A stretch of DNA of 12,228 bases from JALUZX01 sp964561605 (GTDB lineage: Bacteria > Planctomycetota > UBA1135 > JALUZX01), in contig CAZLQD010000052.1 in assembly GCA_964561605.1 (NCBI GenBank), forward strand, positions 1 to 12,228, written 5' to 3'. Position 1 is the stretch's first letter; every line of letters begins with the position of its first letter. The translations under genes were made by a program, and so were the position numbers. Under the pieces are notes generated by a model, which saw only the letters and a program-made list of their open reading frames with translations, did no database searches and was not told the DNA's origin. Positions 1-6,712 of this stretch are shown in pieces.

Positions 1-569
1 CAGCGGAAACGCTTCCAGGAGGATCCGACGCTGTCGATTCCCATGAGCTTCCCGTTGGAGACGGCGTAGAGGGAGGAGGGGACGGTGAGCCAGATCTCGG
101 CGGTGGACTTGTCGCCCAGCTGGTCCTTGCAGGGCCACCAGGTCTTGGCCCACCAGGGTTCGCTCAGGCTCCAGACGATGGGTTTTCCGTAGTGGGTGTT
201 GAACCCGAAGCACCCCCAGCCGCTGTTTCTCGGCGTTCCCGAATACGACACGGTGATGGTGAAGGTCCGCCCCTTGTCGTAGGCCTTGTCCAGGGTGATG
301 CGGATCTTGTTGTAGGGCCTGGAGAAGGAGAGGGTCTTGGAGCCCGCCTTCACCCAGAAGACCCGCATGTTGGAATAGAGGTCCAGGTCGATGGTGCGTA
401 GCCCCCGGACCAGGCTCTTGGCGGTCATGGTGTTGGTGCCCGACAAGGTCCGGGCGGAGGGATCCACCTTGATGTCCAGCTTGTAGTGCTGGACGTCGAA
501 ACTGGAATTCTGGGCCGCCCCGGGAAGAGCGAGGAGGAAGAAGGCGAGAAGGGTTGTGCTTGCGCGCAT
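1..569 (-). CDS. Secreted M1-family (gluzincin) aminopeptidase, N-terminal part, cut by window edge
   Basis: This reading frame is open from an ATG at 569 to the left edge (189 codons) and has no stop in the window. A Shine-Dalgarno AGGAGG lies 6 bases upstream (576-581 on the complement). The first about 19 residues are a signal peptide (MRASTTLLAFFLLALPGAAQ), so the product is exported. The following segment (FDVQHYKLDIKVD, then SGTNTMTAKS, RTIDLDLYSNM and the signature-like WSLSEPWWAKTWWPCKD) matches the N-terminal beta domain of M1 metallopeptidases. There the motif xWWPCKD precedes the catalytic domain. The GAMEN-type motif and the zinc site HExxH...E would lie beyond the left edge, so activity cannot be judged. 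The gene follows the polyferredoxin on the same strand after a 190-base gap and probably has its own promoter. An alternative is a non-peptidase protein with an M1 N-terminal domain. Confidence 0.82.
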   Translation of the reverse strand, partial: MRASTTLLAFFLLALPGAAQNSSFDVQHYKLDIKVDPSARTLSGTNTMTAKSLVRGLRTIDLDLYSNMRVFWVKAGSKTLSFSRPYNKIRITLDKAYDKGRTFTITVSYSGTPRNSGWGCFGFNTHYGKPIVWSLSEPWWAKTWWPCKDQLGDKSTAEIWLTVPSSLYAVSNGKLMGIDSVGSSWKRFR

Positions 570-759
570 GGGGCGCCTCCTGGTGCAGGTTCTAGGAAGG
601 AAAAAAAGGAATCTTCCGAGAAGAGAGGGAAAGACCGGCGGCTCTCCTCCTCCGGGGGCCGGGGGAGGAGACCCTTCTCAATGTAAGCCCCGGGCGGCCC
701 GGGGGCGAGGTCCTCCCCGGCCCGGATGGATCGTTCCGGCACACTTTTCCGGCGGGGCC
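570..759 (-). other. Intergenic gap with GC-rich inverted repeats
   Basis: This 190-base gap lies between the polyferredoxin stop and the peptidase start. It holds a near-perfect palindrome (CCCCGGGC at 688-695 against GCCCGGGG at 697-704, one-base centre). It also holds a 7-bp stem (647-653 with 664-670, loop of 10). On the minus strand the second stem is followed within about 15 bases by a pyrimidine-rich tract, so it could end transcription of the polyferredoxin gene. There is no clean U-run, so this is tentative. No -10/-35 pair stands out for the peptidase gene. Confidence 0.35.
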
Positions 760-1812
760 TCAACCCTTCTCTTTGGGGATGCGGAGCCCTCCTGCGCCGG
801 GGTGGGAGTAGAGAGGGGACTGGATTCGGGGAATCCGCTCCAGGTATTCCCGCTCGGTGATGGAGGTCTTCCAGCCTCCGAGAAGGGCCGCGCCCGCCGT
901 GACGCCGGCGTAGAGGGCCAGGGCCAGGAGGACTCCCAGGGCGGGACGCAAAAGGGGGGCCTTCCCCCCGGGAAGGGAGAGGGCCAGGCATCCCTCGACG
1001 GGGCAGGAGACGATGCAGTCCTGGCAGGCCGTGCACTCCAGGGAGGTGACCCGGTCCTTCTCGTGCACCTGGATCCGGGCCGGGCAGGCCTCGGTGCAGG
1101 CCCTGCAGTCGGTGCAGGTCTCCTTCTTCCTGGTGACCTTCCAGGGGGAGACCAGGCCCAGGATCCCCAGGAGGGCGCCGTAGGGGCAGAGGTAGCGGCA
1201 CCAGAAGTCCCGGACGAAGAGGGAGGCCAGGACCAGGAAAGCCAGGACCAGGAGGGTCAGGTTGGAGGGGCGGGCGAAGAAGAGCCACATCTTCACGTCG
1301 GCCACCCTGGCGTAGGGGCTGTCCAGGAAGGCCGCCACGTCCTGGAGGCTCATCTGCCACCAGATGGCCCAGGTGAAGAAGGCCAGGAGAAGAAACTTGA
1401 TCGACCGCAAAGGGACGTCCAGGAGGGCCGGGAAGACCAGGTTCCTTCCCAGGAGGCGCCTCCCCGTCCTCCCCAGGAGTTCCGAGAGGAATCCGGCGGG
1501 ACAGAGGTGGGAGCAGAAGGAGCGGGGCAGGAAGAAGGACATGGCCAGGATGCCGAGGAAGATGGCCAGGCCCGCCGGGTGCACCGGGTCCACCTCACCT
1601 GTCGCCAGGAGGTGGCGGAGGGCAAGGAAGGAATTGATCGGAAGGAAGGCCTCCACCGATGGGGGACGGGGCACGGAGGAGGGCCGGCCTTCCAGGTAGG
1701 GAAGGACCCAAAGGGTGAACTGGCCCCCTACGAGGAGGACCAGGAAGAAGGCCGCTCCCTGGAGGAGCCGCCTGGATGCGGGGACTCTGGGAAGAGGTTC
1801 CATGAAGGCCAT
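760..1812 (-). CDS. Membrane-bound polyferredoxin (NapH/NosR/CcoG-type 4Fe-4S protein)
   Basis: This is an inner-membrane electron-transfer protein of about 350 residues. With numbering from the ATG at 1812, hydrophobic segments lie near 18-37, 80-97, 139-152, 185-200 and 289-308. Two CxxxCP motifs (FCSHLCPAG at C100/C104, WCRYLCPYG at C205/C209) sit at the membrane face, as in NapH, NosR and YccM. They precede two classical 4Fe-4S ferredoxin motifs: C233, C236, C239, C243 (CTDCRACTEACP) and C260, C263, C266, C270 (CTACQDCIVSCP). The family passes electrons between the quinone pool and periplasmic or membrane reductases or assembly factors. No partner reductase is visible nearby, so the pathway is unknown. 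The start is uncertain: ATG at 1803 and GTG at 1836 are also in frame and none has a good ribosome site. Confidence 0.85.
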   Translation of the reverse strand: MAFMEPLPRVPASRRLLQGAAFFLVLLVGGQFTLWVLPYLEGRPSSVPRPPSVEAFLPINSFLALRHLLATGEVDPVHPAGLAIFLGILAMSFFLPRSFCSHLCPAGFLSELLGRTGRRLLGRNLVFPALLDVPLRSIKFLLLAFFTWAIWWQMSLQDVAAFLDSPYARVADVKMWLFFARPSNLTLLVLAFLVLASLFVRDFWCRYLCPYGALLGILGLVSPWKVTRKKETCTDCRACTEACPARIQVHEKDRVTSLECTACQDCIVSCPVEGCLALSLPGGKAPLLRPALGVLLALALYAGVTAGAALLGGWKTSITEREYLERIPRIQSPLYSHPGAGGLRIPKEKG

Positions 1813-1850
1813 GGTTGGGGGGAAAAGGGCCGGCACTCAAGGCGTTTTTC

Positions 1851-1891
1851 GGCCTTCTCCTCTTTCCCTTCCGGGAGAGGAGGAGAAGGCC
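1851..1891 (-). other. Perfect 12-bp stem-loop between hydrolase and polyferredoxin genes
   Basis: GGCCTTCTCCTC (1851-1862) is the exact reverse complement of 1880-1891, with a 17-base loop that can pair further internally. It lies in the 115-base gap after the lipoprotein stop. On the minus-strand transcript the stem is followed by GAAAAAC rather than a U-run, so it is not a canonical intrinsic terminator. It may stabilise the 3' end of the upstream mRNA, act with Rho, or occlude the purine-rich GGAGAAGG upstream of the polyferredoxin start. Confidence 0.45.
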
Positions 1892-1927
1892 TCTTCGGGA
1901 AGGCCGCCGGGAAGGACCCGGGCTTGG

Positions 1928-2992
1928 TCAGTCCTCCATGCCCGAGGCCCGCATGGCCGCGTTGAGGAAGGGGAGGAAGGCCCTGGTCACGGCCTGGTCG
2001 CCCTCCTTGGTGGGATGGGAATCCGTTCCGGAGCGGTATTCCTTCCTCAGCATGTTCGGCTCATTCGGATCGGTCGGCGGGTTGGCCAGGATGTCGAAGA
2101 AGTCGAAGGCGATCACGTTGGGGAGCATGGCCGAATACTCGTATTTGAGCCAGTTCGCCAGCCTCCTCGCCCGGGCGGCGTTCTCCTTGGTGGTGGAGGC
2201 CGGGTTCAATGGCGGGGTGGTGAAGGGCACGAAGAGCACCTCCGGGTGGGCCTTGAAGGTGGGGAGGAGGCTCAGGTAGTCCTTCTTGAATTCCTCCAGC
2301 CTGGCTTCGCTCTCGATGTTGGAGTTGGGGAAGCAGGACTTGAAGGCGATGATGTCCTGGTGCCCGCCGGCCTTCAGCTCCCAGGTGTACATGACCTGGA
2401 AGTATTTGGGGGTGTTGAAGTTGGTGGGCCAGTCGGGAATGTCCGTGTGGTCCCCGATGACGTACCCGTCCACCTTTCCCTCGGTGTAGGTCATGTCGTA
2501 GGGCATGTAGTTCTGCTTGTAGAGCTCGACGATGAGGGGACCCCGGATCCAGAGGTTCTGTCCCACCGAGTGGTGGATGAAGAAGAAATTGAATCGCCGG
2601 GACTTGGGGGGCGAGGTGTCCCATGGGGCCTTCACCTCCAGGGTGAAGATCCACTCCATGCTGTTGCTGGAATTCTTCGTGTCCTCCACGACGGCGTGGA
2701 AGACGAAGTTCCCCTCGGCCCGGGGCTTGCCGTAGACCAGGCCCGAGTTCTCGTCCAGGTGCAGTCCCTGGGGGAAGTCCCCCGAAACCAGGCGGAAGTG
2801 GAAGGGGCCGGGGCTGTTGGGAGTATCCAGGCGGGCCGCGTAGTTCCAGTCTTTGTGGGCCTCGGGGAGAGTGGCCTTCGGGAGCTTGAGTGGCGGGGCC
2901 TTGGGAGTCCCGCCGCCTCCTCCGCCTCCGCAGGCGGGGAAGGGGAGGAAGAGAAGGAGCGCCGAAAGAGAGAGGACCCTTGCCAGGAACAT
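1928..2992 (-). CDS. Lipoprotein with Ig-like domain and SGNH/GDSL-like hydrolase domain
   Basis: The product is 354 residues. The ATG at 2992 was chosen because GGAGG (complement of 3001-3005) precedes it by 8 bases and because a lipoprotein signal follows at once. The hydrophobic core ends in the lipobox FPAC (Cys21), followed by seven glycines and a Pro/Lys-rich linker. The frame stays open far upstream, but that part is antisense-type composition over the ABC ATPase gene. Residues about 50-121 resemble a putative Ig/cadherin-like domain (FRLVSGDFPQGLHLDENSG, GNFVFHAVVED). Residues about 134-350 resemble SGNH hydrolases: a candidate nucleophile Ser142 in FFFIHHSVGQN, block III-like SCFPNSNIE (219-227), and the Asp-x-His pair D324/H326 in GTDSHPTKEGD. 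The likely role is an esterase or carbohydrate deacetylase anchored to a membrane. The nucleophile assignment is by pattern only, and the substrate is unknown. Confidence 0.75.
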   Translation of the reverse strand: MFLARVLSLSALLLFLPFPACGGGGGGGTPKAPPLKLPKATLPEAHKDWNYAARLDTPNSPGPFHFRLVSGDFPQGLHLDENSGLVYGKPRAEGNFVFHAVVEDTKNSSNSMEWIFTLEVKAPWDTSPPKSRRFNFFFIHHSVGQNLWIRGPLIVELYKQNYMPYDMTYTEGKVDGYVIGDHTDIPDWPTNFNTPKYFQVMYTWELKAGGHQDIIAFKSCFPNSNIESEARLEEFKKDYLSLLPTFKAHPEVLFVPFTTPPLNPASTTKENAARARRLANWLKYEYSAMLPNVIAFDFFDILANPPTDPNEPNMLRKEYRSGTDSHPTKEGDQAVTRAFLPFLNAAMRASGMED

Positions 2993-3007
2993 GGATGTAC
3001 CTCCGGA

Positions 3008-3019
3008 TTTCCCGGGAAA
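3008..3019. promoter_or_regulatory. 12-bp perfect palindrome in the leader of the SGNH lipoprotein gene
   Basis: TTTCCCGGGAAA at 3008-3019 is a perfect palindrome three bases upstream (minus strand) of the Shine-Dalgarno. A second 8-bp palindrome, TCACGTGA, lies at 3031-3038. Their position in the 152-base leader fits an operator or a small hairpin that could control access to the ribosome site. No regulator can be named from the sequence. Confidence 0.3.
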
Positions 3020-3144
3020 AATCGACCCGGTCACGTGATCTACCCCTTGAATGGATTCGCCCTCCCTCCTCGCCAGGCCGGGAAGGCCTCGGCCCAGGGA
3101 GAAAGGAACATTTTCCCAAGGATACCCCCCTCCGGGGTTTCCCG

Positions 3145-4239
3145 CTATTCCACCCCATCCAGGGGGAGGACCGCCCCGGCCCGGACCCAGACCCGGACCG
3201 GCACACCCCCCTCTCGAAGCGGGGCACCTTCCCCCAGGACCTTCCTCCGGGTCTCCCGGGAAATGTGGGCCGAAAGCCTGGGCCCGGCCGTGGCGAGCTC
3301 CAACTTCTCGTAACCGCCCCGGTCCTCCACCCGGGTAACCCGGGCTTCCAGGAGGACACCACCCCGGCGGTCCTCCCTTTCCGCCCCCGCCGGTAGGATC
3401 TCCAGCTCCTCGGGGCGCAGGGCCACCTGGAGGGGGCCTTCCCGTTTCCCCGCAAAGAGGAGTTCCAGGCCTTCCGCCCTGAAGAGGCTTTCTTCTCCCC
3501 CCGGGAGGGGGGAGGCCTCTCCGGCCAGGATGTTCTCGCACCGCATGAACCGGGCGGCGAAGAGACTCCGGGGCCTGCGCAGGAGATCTCCCATGGTCCC
3601 CACCTGGAGGAACCTGCCCCCTCCCATGAGGCCTGCCCTGTGGGCCACGCCGAAGGCCTCCTCCAGGTTGTGGCAGACGTAGACCATGGTGAACCCCAGG
3701 GCCCTTTGGAGGTCCCTCAGCTCCCCCAGGACCTTCTCCCGGGTTGCCTCGTCCAGGGCGCTCACCGGTTCGTCCAGGAGAAGGATGCCCGGCCGGCGCG
3801 CCAGGGCCCGGGCCAGGGCCACCCGCTGGCGTTCCCCTCCGCTGAGCCCCCTTACGTCCCTGCCCAGGAGCCCCTCGATCCCAAGTAGCCCGGCCGTCTC
3901 CAGGGCCTTCCTTCGGGCCTCCCGGTCCCTTCCCCCCCTCCGGCCCAGGCCGAAGAGGATGTTCCCCTCCACGGTGAGGTGGGGGAAGAGAGCGTAGTCC
4001 TGGGGCACGTATCCGATCCCCCGTTTTCCCGGAGGGACGGCGGTGACGTCCTTTCCGGAGATGCGGATCCTTCCCGACTCGGGGCGGAGAAGGCCGCAGA
4101 TGCATTCCAGGAAGAGGGTCTTTCCCGAGCCGGGCGGTCCCAGGACCACGAAGGCCTCGCCTTCCTCCACGGCGAGGTCCAGGGGGCCCAGGCGGAAGGA
4201 CCCGATCCGGAAGGAGAGGTTTTCCACGTGGAGACTCAC
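3145..4239 (-). CDS. ABC importer ATPase, molybdate/tungstate class (ModC/WtpC-like)
   Basis: This is the cytoplasmic ATP-binding subunit of 364 residues, the usual size for ModC-like proteins. Motifs in order are Walker A GPPGSGKT (34-41), Q-loop VPQDYALFPH (Q80), signature LSGGERQR (132-139), Walker B ILLLDEP (152-158), D-loop SALD, and switch His190 in VCHNLEEA. The last about 120 residues (VALRPEELEILP onwards) resemble the C-terminal TOBE/MOP-type regulatory domain of this class. The start is a GTG whose GTGA overlaps the permease stop by four bases. This indicates translational coupling and explains why a frame opening further upstream is not the real start. It is the last gene of the importer operon. 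The substrate is unproven. Family resemblance is to oxyanion importers, while the gene neighbourhood hints at a thiol-reactive metal or metalloid. Confidence 0.9.
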   Translation of the reverse strand: MSLHVENLSFRIGSFRLGPLDLAVEEGEAFVVLGPPGSGKTLFLECICGLLRPESGRIRISGKDVTAVPPGKRGIGYVPQDYALFPHLTVEGNILFGLGRRGGRDREARRKALETAGLLGIEGLLGRDVRGLSGGERQRVALARALARRPGILLLDEPVSALDEATREKVLGELRDLQRALGFTMVYVCHNLEEAFGVAHRAGLMGGGRFLQVGTMGDLLRRPRSLFAARFMRCENILAGEASPLPGGEESLFRAEGLELLFAGKREGPLQVALRPEELEILPAGAEREDRRGGVLLEARVTRVEDRGGYEKLELATAGPRLSAHISRETRRKVLGEGAPLREGGVPVRVWVRAGAVLPLDGVE

Positions 4240-5057
4240 CGGAACAGGGCCTTTCCAGTCAGGAGCCTGATGGCCAGGAGGGCGCCGCCCGCCACGGCGA
4301 TCAGGAGGAGGGATACGGCCAGGGCCACTTCCAGGTGCCCGATGGACTGCTCCAGGAAGACCGTCGTGGGCAGGACTTCCGTCCTGCCCCTGAAGGAGCC
4401 GACGAAGATCATCAGGGGACCGAAGATGCCGAAGGCCCTCGCCCAGGTCAGGATCCCTCCGGCCAGGATCCCGTTGCGGGCCAGGGGGAGGGCCACGCGG
4501 AAGAAGGCTCCCCAACGGCCCGATCCCAGGGTGAGGGCCACCTTCTCGAGCCGGGGGTCGATCTCGTCGAAGGCGGCCTTCACCGTGCGGATGGCGTAGC
4601 TCGCCGAGACCAGGACCTGGCAGAGGACGATGCCCCTGGGCTGGAAGACGAAGGTGAGGCCCGTGCTTTCGATCCACCTGCCCAGGGCCGTCTGGGAGAA
4701 GAAGACCAGGAGGGTGAGGCCCGCCACGAGGGGAGGAAAGACGATGGGGAGGTCCACCATGGTGTCGGCCAGGATCCTACCCGGGAAAGAATAACGGCTC
4801 AAGGCATATCCCATGGGGAGGGCGAAGAGGAGGGAGATCGCCACGGCGGCCGTGGAGGTCCAGAGGCTCAGCCAGAGGGCGTGGAGGATGTTGGGATCGG
4901 AGAAGACCGTCTTCACCGCCGGCATGTCCACGTAGAGGACGTCCGCCGAAAGAAGGAGCACTCCCGCTCCGAGGAAGAGGAAGAGAAAAAGGAAGATCGT
5001 TGCCGTGAAGAACCGGCTCTCCAGGCCTCCTACGGCGGGCGCCTCGTGTCGTTCCAT
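4236..5057 (-). CDS. ABC importer permease (ModB/WtpB-like)
   Basis: This is an integral membrane permease of 273 residues, somewhat longer than typical ModB because of an extra N-terminal membrane segment (about 16-38, with FLFLFLFLGAG). Further hydrophobic segments follow near 58-80, 94-120, 137-152, 187-215 and 240-262. The cytoplasmic EAA-type loop that docks the ATPase is visible at about 165-195 (EKVALTLGSGRWGAFFRVAL then PLARNGILAG). It is followed by TWARAFGIFGP, equivalent to the WARAxGEFG segment of ModB/CysW permeases. RTEVLPTTVFLEQ near residue 224 matches the family's periplasmic TxTLPxxIY region. The ATG at 5057 lies 14 bases after the stop of binding protein 1, with an AGGAAGG-like ribosome site inside the end of that gene. 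The stop overlaps the ATPase start by four bases. Confidence 0.9.
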   Translation of the reverse strand: MERHEAPAVGGLESRFFTATIFLFLFLFLGAGVLLLSADVLYVDMPAVKTVFSDPNILHALWLSLWTSTAAVAISLLFALPMGYALSRYSFPGRILADTMVDLPIVFPPLVAGLTLLVFFSQTALGRWIESTGLTFVFQPRGIVLCQVLVSASYAIRTVKAAFDEIDPRLEKVALTLGSGRWGAFFRVALPLARNGILAGGILTWARAFGIFGPLMIFVGSFRGRTEVLPTTVFLEQSIGHLEVALAVSLLLIAVAGGALLAIRLLTGKALFR

Positions 5058-5071
5058 CGCCGTGTCCTTCC

Positions 5072-5833
5072 TCAGAACCCTTCGAAGGCGGCCTTCCCTT
5101 CGGGGGAGGCCGCCGCCCGGAGGAGCTTCCGTGCGAGCCCGGGGAACTTCGAGAAGGACAGGACCGCCAGGTCCACCGTGGAGACCAGGTTCTTTTCGGG
5201 CGGAATGGCGATGGTCTCGCCCCACCGGGCGAACTGGCGGGCCGTGGCGTCCCATACGATCACAGCGTCCAGGGAGCCCGCCTGGACCTGGAGGGCCAGT
5301 TCGTTCACCGTGAGCGAGAGGAAATCCACCCCCTTCTTCACCTTCTCCCAGGGAATGCCGTTCTTCTCGAAGAGCCGCCTGGCAGCCTTGCCCACGGCGC
5401 AGGCCCTGGGATCGCCCAGGCCCAGGCGGACCTTTTCGGTGGCCAGGTCCTCCAGGTCCTTCACCCCCGCCGGGTTCCCCTTGGGCACGAAGATCACGAG
5501 CCTCCACTTGTGGAGGCTCTTCCGGTCCGCCACGAAACCGGCCTTCCGGGCCTGGTCCACGTACCGGGCGTCGCCCGGCATGAAGAGATCCCCCTCCCGG
5601 TGGAGCTTCAGCCGGGAGAGTAGGACCTCCGATCCGGCGTAATCCGTCCGGATGCGCACGGGAAAGCGGCTCTCGAAGAAGGAGATGAGCTTCTCCGCCG
5701 GGTCCCTGAGGCCGGCGCCGCAATAGAAGACCAGTTCCCGCCTCGGGGCACCGCTCCCGGAGGGGCCCTTCCCGCAGGCCGGAAGGAGGAGGGGCGCCAG
5801 GAGGACCCCCCGGAGGAAGGCGGAAGGTCTCAT
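5072..5833 (-). CDS. ModA-like substrate-binding lipoprotein 1
   Basis: This is an exported 253-residue binding protein for the importer, anchored through lipobox LPAC (Cys20). The mature part begins with RRELVFYCGAGLRDPAEKLI, in which the usual ModA loop after strand 1 (AAAS type) is replaced by CGAG with Cys38. GDLFMPGDARYVDQA (81-95) and VPKGNPAGVKDLEDLA (116-131) are typical ModA-family segments. The second ligand loop is GDPRACAVGK (Cys145). LDAVIVWDA (188-196) matches the conserved AD-V-W region. The start overlaps the stop of binding protein 2 (ATGA at 5830-5833). Two cysteines at predicted cleft loops are not expected for classic molybdate binding and could favour a soft metal or metalloid. 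The substrate is unknown. Confidence 0.85.
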   Translation of the reverse strand: MRPSAFLRGVLLAPLLLPACGKGPSGSGAPRRELVFYCGAGLRDPAEKLISFFESRFPVRIRTDYAGSEVLLSRLKLHREGDLFMPGDARYVDQARKAGFVADRKSLHKWRLVIFVPKGNPAGVKDLEDLATEKVRLGLGDPRACAVGKAARRLFEKNGIPWEKVKKGVDFLSLTVNELALQVQAGSLDAVIVWDATARQFARWGETIAIPPEKNLVSTVDLAVLSFSKFPGLARKLLRAAASPEGKAAFEGF

Positions 5834-6591
5834 TTCACGTACCCGTGGGAGGCGAAGGCCTTGGGTCCCACTTTCTTTGCGATTTCCATGAAGCGTTTCA
5901 TCAGCTCGGGGTGCTTGGAGTAGTTCAGGCCGATGACATGGACCCGGATCTCGTGGTCGTATTCGTAGGGCGTGGGGACGATCTGGGTCTTCTTCCGGAA
6001 GAGCCAGGCCACGCCGTTCCACATGACCACGGCGTCCACGACCCCCGTGACGAGGAGTGTGCCGAGCCGGCTGTGGCCCTTCGTGAGCCTGTTGCCCACG
6101 TTCTTCATGACGGCGTCGTAGATCCCCTTCTTTTTCAGGAGGCGCGCCACCATTTCGCCGCAAGTGGAGTACTTGGGGTCGCTGAGGGCCACCTTGATCC
6201 CCGGGCGGGCCAGGTCCTCCAGGCTCCGGATGCCCTTGGGATTCCCCTTGGCCACCACAAGGACCGGCGCCACGAAGCCCACCTGGACCGAGTCGGCCAG
6301 GGCTCCGGCCTTCTTGGTGTAGTCCAGGTAGGGATCGTGGGTGACCAGGATGTCGCCCACGCTCTTGGTCTTCACCTGGGGGAGGAAGTCCTCGCTCCCG
6401 GCTATGGTGGTCTCCACGTGGGCTCCCGTGGCCTTCTCGAATTCCCGGCAGATCTCCCGGGTGGGTTCCACGAAGGAGCTCCCGCAGAGAAGGACCAGGT
6501 CGGGCTCCTTGGCCGTGCAGGAGGAGAGGACCGCCGGCAGGGAGAGGGAGAGGAGAAGGATCGGGGTTCCGAGGCGGGACAGATGGTTCAT
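5830..6591 (-). CDS. ModA-like substrate-binding lipoprotein 2
   Basis: This is the first gene of the importer operon after the ArsR regulator and also has 253 residues. The ATG at 6591 is preferred over an in-frame ATG at 6651. It has GGAAGG four bases upstream and leads directly into a lipoprotein signal (hydrophobic core, lipobox LSSC at Cys25). The mature N-terminus DLVLLCGSSFVEPTREI is ModA-like, with Cys36 in the strand-1 loop. GDILVTHDPYLDYTKKAG (79-96), VVAKGNPKGIRSLEDLARPG (112-131) and LSDPKYSTCGEM (136-147, Cys144) align with binding protein 1, and VDAVVMWNG (184-192) matches its LDAVIVWDA. The two proteins are divergent paralogues sharing one permease and one ATPase. They may bind different ligands or differ in affinity. 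Confidence 0.85.
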   Translation of the reverse strand: MNHLSRLGTPILLLSLSLPAVLSSCTAKEPDLVLLCGSSFVEPTREICREFEKATGAHVETTIAGSEDFLPQVKTKSVGDILVTHDPYLDYTKKAGALADSVQVGFVAPVLVVAKGNPKGIRSLEDLARPGIKVALSDPKYSTCGEMVARLLKKKGIYDAVMKNVGNRLTKGHSRLGTLLVTGVVDAVVMWNGVAWLFRKKTQIVPTPYEYDHEIRVHVIGLNYSKHPELMKRFMEIAKKVGPKAFASHGYVK

Positions 6592-6654
6592 GGGCCCTTC
6601 CTTTCGTCTTTGACCACTCTCTTTCTTGCCCCTCTTGGAGTCGGTCTTCAAGAG

Positions 6655-6681
6655 CCGGGACCCGGGAAGGGTGGGGTCCGG
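6655..6681 (-). other. Stem-loop in the arsR-importer gap
   Basis: The 121-base gap between the ArsR stop and binding protein 2 contains an 8-bp stem with one bulge: CCGG plus ACCC (6655-6658, 6660-6663) pair with GGGT plus CCGG (6674-6681), loop of 10. No U-run follows, so it need not end transcription. It may partly uncouple expression of the regulator from the importer, or protect the importer mRNA 5' end. Confidence 0.3.
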
Positions 6682-6712
6682 GGGATAGGGTTGGGAGAGG
6701 AGAGGGGGAAGA

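Noticed and set aside
556..1965. Long plus-strand frame opposite the polyferredoxin gene
   Set aside because: Gly/Glu/Arg-rich, no domain, antisense to a gene with clear motifs. GC-rich antisense frames are often open.
1715..3313. Long plus-strand frame opposite the SGNH lipoprotein
   Set aside because: Low-complexity composition, and the minus strand encodes the lipoprotein with signal, lipobox and ribosome site.
2993..4105. Upstream extension of the SGNH lipoprotein frame
   Set aside because: It would bury the lipoprotein signal, has Pro/Gly-rich antisense-type composition and overlaps the ABC ATPase in another frame.
4240..4677. Upstream extension of the ATPase frame
   Set aside because: Overlaps the permease gene. 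The GTG in the GTGA overlap starts the protein exactly where the family begins.
3145..6591. Calling the importer a proven molybdate transporter (modABC)
   Set aside because: Family resemblance is clear, but cleft cysteines and the ArsR neighbour make the ligand uncertain, so no mod symbols were assigned.
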